From: Zychaea mexicana
Lineage: Eukaryota; Mucoromycota; Mucoromycetes; Mucorales; Lichtheimiaceae
Length of the DNA: 27,095 bases
Direction of reading: 5' to 3'
Assembly: GCF_025766255.1 (NCBI RefSeq)
Contig: NW_026516906.1
Coordinates: 1-27,095 of the forward strand
In this document: positions 19,516 through 27,095 of the stretch, in pieces
Layout of the letters: the number at the start of each line of letters is the position of its first letter
How positions within the stretch are numbered: position 1 is the stretch's first letter
Made by a program: the position numbers and the translations under genes
Notes under the pieces: generated by a model
Told to the model about the DNA's origin: nothing
Database searches by the model: none
What the model saw: the letters and a program-made list of their open reading frames with translations, nothing else

Positions 19516-22500
19516 TTAAGCACGCACATCCACAGCGGTGCGATTGTCAACAATGGCACGACGATTGATACCACCGGCGACTGGAAGATACGTTTTTCCT
19601 TCTAGCCACAAGTCAACCTCACGCGCACATTGTCTTCCTTCATTGATACCCCAGACAATGAGCGATTGTCCACGCCGACAGTCGCCAGCAGCAAACACGC
19701 CTGGCACGGTGGTGCTATATTTGCCCTTGGGTGTTTCAATGTTAGTGCGAGCATCCTGCTTGAGCGACAATTGATTGACCAAAGATTCTTCAGGGCCCAA
19801 GAATCCCATCGACAATAAGACAAGATCCGCCTCAAAGAACTGTTCCGATCCTTCGACCTCTTTCATTGACCAGCGACCTGTGGTGCCATCCTTTGTCCAT
19901 TCCACACGAACCGTATTAATTCCAGTCACATTGCCGTCAGCATTTTTAGTAAACTCCTTGGATAAGACACAGTATTCCCGTGGATCTCTGCCGAAATGGG
20001 CTTGCACTTCAGAATGGCCATATTCAACTCTAAAGATCCGAGCAAATTGGGGCCACGGATTATCGCTGCCGCGCGTGTTGGGCGGTTGTGGCAAAAGCTC
20101 AAAGTTGATCACCGATTTGCAGCCATGACGGACAGATGTGCCAATACAGTCGTTACCGGTATCGCCACCGCCAATCACAACAACATGTTTATCTTTGGCA
20201 GAGAGGTAGTGTCCGTCCTCGAGGTTTGAGTCCAATAGTGACTTGGTGTTGGCTTGCAAGAACTCCATTGCGAAATGAACTCCATTCGCATCGCGTCCAG
20301 GGATCTTCAGGTCACGTGGCCACGTAGCACCCGTAGCAATAACAAGAGCATCGTTCTCGTCGCGCAAGCCGTTTGCATCCATATCAACGCCAATGTGTGC
20401 ATTAGGTACAAATGTAACACCCTCTGCAGCAAGCAGATCTATACGGCGCTGTACGACGTTCTTGTCGAGCTTCATGTTCGGAATGCCGTACATCAAAAGA
20501 CCGCCCATGCGATCGTTGCGGTCATAGACAGTAACCGAGTGTCCAGCCTTGTTCAATTGATCCGCAGCAGCAAGACCAGCTGGACCAGATCCAATAATGC
20601 CGATTTTCTTGCCTGTTCGATTTGCAGGCGGTTGAGGAACAATCCACCCTTCTTTAAAGCCATGATCAATGATCGCGCATTCAATGCTCTTGATTGCAAC
20701 TGCGGGCTCATTGATAGAAAGAACACAGCTGTTTTCACATGGCGCAGGACTGCAAAAGGTACAGGAGGTTGGTTAATCCGGGTCAGAAAAATATCACTCC
20801 TTTTTCTAGAGCAAGGAAAAACATGGCTACTTACCAGACACGACCAGTAAATTCAGGAAAGTTGTTGGTCATGACAAGACGGTCAAGAGCGTCTTTCCAG
20901 TGATCCTTGTAAATGAGCTCGTTCCATTTGGGGATGATATTACCAATAGGACAGCCTGTATCCGACTGACAGAACGGTACACCACAATCCATGCACCGAG
21001 CCGCTTGTTCATGTAACTGAGGACGGGTTAATCGGTGGTTGATTTCTTTCCAATCATCGGTTCGTGCCTTGGCATCTCGATAAGGGTCAACACGACGTTT
21101 ATACTTCATGAAACCACGCATCTTGTCCAATTTCGTGCGTCGTTCCATAATCGCCTTTTCATCCAACAAACTATCCTCAACATCATCAATAGTAGGCTCA
21201 TTCTTCTTTGTGACCATGTCTTGCTGAATCGTTGTTGTTGTTGTCGATGAGGCTTGCTTTTGTTTTTCCAGCAGATGACGGTACTCTATCGGCATGACTT
21301 TGACAAACTTGGACAAGTAGGTATCAAAATTTGTAATACCTCGGCAGCCTTTTGCGATCCTGTGTAGTGTTGATGGTCTTCAATGAGCTGTCGCACCTCG
21401 TCGATCTCTTCCTGCGTGTCGATGGTCTCGAGCTCCACCATTTCCATATTGACTTTTTCTTTCAATGCGCTTTCCATGTCCAATACATAAGCAATACCGC
21501 CAGACATGCCGGCTGCAAAGTTTCTGCCTGCGTCGCCAAGGATCACTACACGACCGCCTGTCATGTATTCACAACCGTGGTCACCAACGCCTTCCACAAC
21601 CGCACTGGCAACCCGAGTTACGTACACAGAATCGTTCGGCAGCAACACCGGAAAAGAATGCTCCGACCGCCTGTCGCGCCGTACAAACAAACATTGCCAA
21701 CAATAATGTTCTCGCTGGCATTGAACGTGCTTGCACGAGGAGGATAAATAGCAACAGTACCACCGGATAGACCCTTGCAAACGTAATCATTGCTATCGCC
21801 TTCCAATTCAAAAAAGATCCCCGGTGCCAAGAACGCACCAAACGACTGACCGGCAGATCCGGTAAACTTGACATGGATCGTATCTCCAGGCAATCCATTT
21901 TCACCAAACCGTTTCGAGACATGATAAGAAAGCGTGGCACCAACAGCACGATCCGTATTGACAATGTCGGAATCAATATGCACCTTTTCTTTGCGCTCGA
22001 GCGCTGGTTCGCTCTCATCTACAAGATAATTGTCGAGACGCGTGTATAGATTGTGTTGCTGCTTGCGGACGCAAAAAGTGGCCACGCCAGGTCGCAGTGT
22101 GTGTGCAGGTGTCAGGATAGGTGACAAATCAATGTTGGCAGTCTTGTACGTCCGCAAACTGTCGTTGGTTTTAAGAACTTCCGTATGTCCTACCATCTCG
22201 TTGATCGTCCGAAAACCGAGTTTGGCCATAAGACCACGTAGTTCTTCAGCAACGTAGTGAAAAAAGTTGATGACATGCTCTGGATGACCTTCGAACTTTT
22301 TTCGCAATTCGGGATCTTGGGTGGCAATACCGACTGGGCAAGTGTTCTAAAATTCTTACTTTAGTAAATAATATACACAAGGTTTTTTTTATATAGAAAA
22401 AAGAGAGAGAGAGAGAGACAAGGTCATTACCAAGTGACATTTACGCATCATGATGCATCCAAGAGCAATTAAAGGTGTGGTGGCAAATCCCCATTCTTCA

Positions 22501-25500
22501 GCACCCAACAAGCAGGCAATGGCAACATCACGACCTGTTTTGATCTGACCATCGGTTTGAACAACGACGCGACCCCGCAAATCGTTAAGAACAAGCGTTT
22601 GATGTGTTTCAGCCAACCCCAGCTCCCAAGGCAAGCCGGCGTATTTGATACCCGTCCATCGTGAAGCGCCTGTACCACCATCATGACCGGAAATCAGGAT
22701 ATGGTCTGCCTTGGCCTTGGCTACACCTGCAGCAACGATGCCGACGCCGACTTCAGAGACCAGTTTGACGGATACGCGTGCGCGTGGGCTAGAGCTCTTG
22801 AGATCATAAATAAGCTGTTTCAAATCCTCGATCGAATAAATATCGTGATGAGGCGGAGGACTGATCAAGCCAATACCCTTATCAAATAACAGAACTTGTT
22901 AGTTGCTTGAGAGAAAAAAAAATTTCTCCCTCTTCCCTTTTCATATGAGCAAACACTTTACCGGTGTTGTTTTACGAGTACTGGCAATTTCTTCAGATAC
23001 TTTTGTACCTGCCAACTCACCACCTTCACCAGGCTTTGCGCCCTGGGCCATCTTGATCTGCAACTCGTCAGAATCCGACAGATAGTAGCTGGTGACACCG
23101 AAACGGCCGGATGCCACCTGTTTGATGGCTGACCGAAGATTGTCACCGTTGGGTCTTGGTATCGATCGTTCTGGCTTTTCACCACCTTCACCGGTGTTTG
23201 ACTTGCCACCGAGTTTGTTCATCGCAACAGCGAGCGACGCATGGGCTTCCATGGAGATGGAGCCATAAGACATGGCACCAGTAACAAACCGTTTGACGAT
23301 ATTTGTCCATGGCTCGACTTGATCCAGCGATATAGGCTTGAATTTCTCTTCATCAAATTCCAGCATGCCACGCAACGTGCATTGGCGGATAGCTTCATAC
23401 GCATTCCGAGCATACGCCTCATACGAGGCCTGGTTATCTTTCCGGACAGCATCTTGCAAGTTTGCCATACCGACAGGATCAGCAATATGCGGCTCGCCAC
23501 CGTCACGCCAATGGTATTCACCCGATTCGGGCAATGCCAAAGGTTGCACACGATTGCGGAGTGGATATCCGGCTTCATGCAACGTCAATGCGTCCAATGC
23601 AAACGTGTCAAAAGTGATGCCCTTGATACGTGAGGCAGTGCCGGCAAAACATCGGGAAATGACAGTGTGGTCGATACCGAGGGCTTCGAAAATCTGTGCG
23701 CCTTTGTAGGATGCCAAGGTCGAGATACCCATCTTGGACATGACCTTGAGGATGCCGTTGTCGGCGGCCTTGCGATAATTGTAAATAATTTTCTCCGGTG
23801 TAAGATCGTCTCGGACAGCCCGTTCTCGGTGGAGTTTGAGCATGGCTTCAAAGGCAAGATAAGGACATATGGCATCCGCACCATATCCAAGCAGGACACA
23901 AAAGTGATGTACCTCGCGTGCCTCACCCGATTCGACCATCAATGCGATTCGGCTACGCAACTTGTTGCGTACAAGGTGATGGTGCACACCGCCCAAGGCA
24001 ATCAAGGAAGAGATGGCGACGCGGTCAGCTCCCATGGCACGGTCGGACAAAATAATCACTTTTTTGTGCTGGTCGATCGCTTCGGTCGCTTCGTTACATA
24101 CACGTTCCAACGCTGTCAAGTACCCGTCCACACCTTCTGTGCGTGCAAAAGTAATGTCGATCGTCGCTACTTGCCAGTCCGCATAGTGTTTCTCCATTCC
24201 CTTGATAGCCGCAAACTCTTGCATGGATAAAATGGGTGACGGCAGAGTCAACCGTTTGCATTGTGACGGCTCAATCTCTAGCAAATTGCCCTCCGGTCCA
24301 ACATAGCATTCCAATGACATTACAATTTCCTCGCGGATCGGATCTATGGCGTGGATGTAAAGATTGCCTCGTTTTAGATTTCAAAGTATATTATCAAACT
24401 TACGAGTCTTTAAATAAACGTACCAATAGGCGGGTTAGTCACTTGAGCAAATAGCTGTCAAAGTATTCGTATATGAGACGCGGCTGCTTGGCAAGACAAG
24501 CGAGCGTTGTATCATTGCCCATGGATCCAAGTGCCTCTTTGCCGTCGGATGCCATTGGCATAAGCAGCAGGTTGAGTTGTTCGAGCGTGTATCCAAAGGC
24601 TTTCAAGCGAGGATCGGTGTGAATGGTGTTATCATCCAACTCAACATTGGTTTCATCCTTGTAGCCTTTCACAAGATCTTGCATGCTGATACGTTGTTGA
24701 ATCCATTCTGTGAATTTCGCCTTGGCCGCCGTTGTTAGCTTCAGCTCTTTGTCATCCTATACATTCAGAAAGAGAGAGGAAGCAATAATTATGTGAGAGA
24801 CTGACATAGACAAGTAGTTGGGTGTCATATATATAGATATTTATATACACAGCCATGATAGCAGGAATAAGTAACACCTTACCACAATCCTTCCTTCGAC
24901 CGTATCAACCAACAGCATTTTTCCAGGTTGCAAGCGACCCTTTTTGACCACGAGTTCAGGATCCACACGCAATGTGCCGACCTCAGAAGCACAGATCATG
25001 ATATCTTCGGAGGTCAAATAGAATCGACAAGGACGTAGCCCATTACGGTCCAGGGAAGCGCCACAATAGCGACCATCTGCAAACGTGAATAGTGCAGGAC
25101 CATCCCAGGGTTCCATGATGGATGCAGCCCACTGATAGAATGCCTTTTTCTCTGGTTCCATCAAGGGATTGTTTTGCCATGCCTCGGGGATCATGACCAT
25201 GACGGCTTCGGGAAGTGTCAAGACGCCGTTGACAACGAGGAGTTCGAGAACATTGTCAAACGCGGCAGAGTCGGATCCACCTTCTTCAATGATCGGGTAC
25301 AACAACTCGAGCTGGTCTCCAAATGTGTCTGAAGTCATCATACCTTCCCGCGAGCGCATCCAGTTTTTGTTTCCACGCAATGTGTTGATTTCGCCTATTT
25401 GGAAAAAAGTTGTGTCAGTAACAACCCCTCTCTCTTTACAAAAAGTGATGAAAGCGAGAATTTACCGTTGTGTGCACACCAACGCATAGGCTGTGATCGA

Positions 25501-25573
25501 TCCCACGATGGAAATGTGTTTGTCGAAAATCTTTTGCAAACAGACAGAAGCCAGTGTTATGAGAAGTGTACAA

Positions 25574-25620
<47 letters not shown>

Positions 25621-26417
25621 CACGTAGCGTTACCTTGAGTGGACAAGTGCAAAATGGGTGGTATATTTGACATTGACAAGATCATAAAAGTAGGCATAGA
25701 CCTAAAGCACAGAAGAATGAAAAAAAGGCAAGTCAGTGAAGGAGAAAACAATCTTGTGTGTTGTATGAACTCAAAAGGGCTACCTGACGCGGCGTAAGCT
25801 GGCCCTTGTAAACAATGTTTTTCGTCGACAGCGAACAGACATAAAACCATTTCTTCATTGTGATTGTATGCGTGGCATGTTTACGCAACAGATAGAGTTG
25901 ACGCTCAAACTGTTTAGAATCCATCTTTTCACGAAACGAGACAAAGGGCTGCTCGATCGCAGGCTCTTTGGAGCGGGCGGCCGGACCCAAGATGGAGGTG
26001 TCTCGAGGCACTGTGCGCCAGCCAAGGACTTGCAAACCCAAAGCATCAGCCAGCTGCTCAAACACTCGCTTGCTCTCTTGCATGGTGTCCTGTTTCATGA
26101 AAATGTTGCGACCGCATAGTGGCCCTCGGGTGGCAAGTCGATCGATAGCTCGCGCTTGACTTCGATGCGGAAAAAGCTGTCGGGCATGCCTGTCATCACA
26201 CCACTGCCATCGCCATCCCGGATATCGGCGCCACTTGCACCACGATGCGTCATGTTGCACAGGAGGTCAGACGCGTCGCTTAGAATCTTGTGGGACCGGC
26301 CTCCTTTGATGTGCACTGTAAAGCCACACCGCACGAGTCCTTTTCGTAGGTCGGGTCGTATAGACCTTGCGCTGCTGGAATGGCTTGGGCCCATGAAACA
26401 TTTTCAGTGGGTTCCAT
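19516..26417 (-). CDS. GLT1: Glutamate synthase (NADH), GOGAT
   Basis: Converts glutamine plus 2-oxoglutarate and NADH to two glutamates, the second step of ammonia assimilation. Nine exons (high to low): 26417-25784, 25701-25634, 25530-25466, 25394-24883, 24756-24424, 24343-22962, 22877-22431, 22346-20835 and 20749-19516. All introns are GT-AG, 71-126 nt. The product is about 2,062 residues after allowing for frame breaks (yeast about 2,145). Order: 28-residue propeptide, catalytic Cys29 (DSCGV), class II amidotransferase, central domain, FMN-binding synthase domain ([20 protein letters not shown]). Then come the 3Fe-4S cysteines (C-x5-CHLNTCPVG, about 1140-1151), the GXGXG domain and a beta-type subunit with [12 protein letters not shown] motif GSGPAG, nucleotide motif IGGGDTG and [10 protein letters not shown]. 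Single-base losses near 26324, 26109, 24459 and 21333 and gains near 21662 and 21610 break the frame at conserved sites. These are probably sequence errors, since the rest is strongly conserved. Confidence 0.95.
22400..22419. repeat. GA tract in GLT1 intron 7
   Basis: About 20 bp of GA on the plus strand (CT on the transcribed sense strand) close to the intron's 5' end. Confidence 0.7.
25573..25621. repeat. CA/TA compound microsatellite in GLT1 intron 2
   Basis: A run of CA dinucleotides passes directly into a run of TA dinucleotides inside the intron at 25531-25633. Likely variable in length. Confidence 0.85.
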
Positions 26418-27030
26418 CTGTTGTTGTGTTGTCAAAGAGTAGGGGGGATAGTAGTAGTAGGATAATAATCAAGATAGGGTGAAAAAAGAATAAGAAAGGG
26501 TGCTGTGCTGTTTTGTGAGCCCAGTGGGTGTGTGTGTGTTGTATTGGGATAGAGAGAAGAGGAAAAGCAAAGAAGAAACAAGAAACGATTGTTTCTTATC
26601 GTCGGGCCTTCCCAAATTTTCCGTGATTTATGCGTGATAAAGAACGAAAGCAAGGTCTCGTGTGTGTGATGAGATAGCGTATCTTCCTCCGTGTGTGTTG
26701 TGCATGTGCAGCTTTCCCTCCCTCGCTCGCTCTGTGTGTGTGTATTTCTTAAAGATCTTTTGTAAAGATTACTTGGCTTCTTGTTATCGTTCCCGATGCG
26801 CGCGGGGTAACCACTCAATTATTATTCCGTCAGCACATCAGCATGATGTATTGTTGTTCAATCACTTTGTTTTTACCGATGCTCACTTTTACTGTTTCAG
26901 AAAGGAAGAATCTTATTCGGTAATCAAGCAGGAAAGAAGAGCTCTTTCTCTCTCTCTCTCCCTCTTCTCTCCTCACACACACACACAACACTACTTGTTC
27001 TTGATCAGAGAGATCCATCCACCAATAATC
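26418..27030. promoter_or_regulatory. Shared divergent promoter region of GLT1 and phosphoglucomutase
   Basis: 613 bp separate the two start codons, which point away from each other. The region is rich in GT/CA and CT tracts: GTGTGTGTG at about 26525-26540, 26660-26745, and CTCTCTCT followed by CACACACA at about 26945-26990, just before the phosphoglucomutase ATG. No specific factor site can be assigned from sequence alone. The minus-strand open frames here are built on these repeats. Confidence 0.55.
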
Positions 27031-27095
27031 ATGGTTAAAGTAACAACTGTGCCAACACAACCCTACAACGACCAGAAGCCAGCACTTCCGGTCTA
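27031..27095 (+). CDS. PGM: Phosphoglucomutase, N-terminus only (runs off the window)
   Basis: From the ATG at 27031 the frame reads MVKVTTVPTQPYNDQKP, matching the conserved start of eukaryotic phosphoglucomutase, which interconverts glucose 1-phosphate and glucose 6-phosphate in the cytosol. The family continues GTSGL. Here the bases are CCAGCACTTCCGGTCTA, which gives that sequence only if one G is restored in GGC (near 27083), so the frame is broken as read. Only about 21 codons are present. The start is chosen because it matches the family's N-terminus and follows a CT/CA-rich leader. Confidence 0.8.
   Translation, partial: MVKVTTVPTQPYNDQKPALPV

Noticed and set aside
20254..20850. 198-codon plus-strand frame, and a similar one at 23667-24230
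   Set aside because: Both are antisense to well-supported GLT1 exons and show no independent domain.
26432..27060. Minus-strand frames upstream of GLT1
   Set aside because: They are composed of CT/CA/GT repeats in the divergent promoter and overlap the phosphoglucomutase start.
1..27095. tRNA, rRNA or CRISPR-like arrays
   Set aside because: No tRNA-like T-loop/anticodon arrangement, rRNA segment or regularly spaced repeat array was found by eye. A dedicated scan could still find a divergent tRNA.

Overview
The window looks like nuclear DNA of an early-diverging fungus, most likely Mucoromycota. The reasons are short GT-AG introns (about 46-126 nt) in a fungal-type NADH glutamate synthase, a Crypton-type recombinase ending in a GCR1_C domain, chromodomain Ty3/gypsy elements, and abundant CT/CA microsatellites. 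The species cannot be named from sequence alone.

Layout. 1-1128: no convincing gene. 1129-3276: a decayed MULE (FAR1-like) transposase gene. 3277-3598: AT-rich DNA. 3599-11429: a retrotransposon nest. A complete chromodomain Ty3/gypsy element (4521-9860, minus strand, 225-bp LTRs, 5-bp target duplication GTCAT) sits inside the chromodomain coding region of an older, related, 5'-truncated element (pieces 4222-4515 and 9866-10480, 3' LTR 3599-4221). A second LTR of the older family, in the opposite orientation, lies at 10789-11429. 11484-14427: a four-exon Crypton-type tyrosine recombinase gene (NDC10_II-like core plus GCR1_C) that starts 54 nt after that LTR. 14428-16353: CT microsatellites, hairpins and AT-rich DNA with no gene seen. 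16354-18495: a pogo/Tigger element with perfect 22-bp terminal inverted repeats and TA target duplication but a broken transposase gene. 18782-19151: a three-exon gene for a 68-residue predicted membrane protein. 19516-26417: GLT1, nine exons, minus strand. 26418-27030: shared divergent promoter region. 27031-27095: the first codons of phosphoglucomutase, running off the window.

Two parts therefore meet near 18.5 kb: a transposon-rich left two thirds, and a right third of ordinary genes (ammonia assimilation, sugar-phosphate metabolism and a small membrane protein). Premature stops in the transposons can mostly be explained by C-to-T or G-to-A transitions.

The two recognisable housekeeping genes carry seven single-base indels at positions where the protein family is strongly conserved (six in GLT1, one in phosphoglucomutase). 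This looks more like uncorrected sequencing error than gene death, and it should be kept in mind when reading every frameshift reported here.
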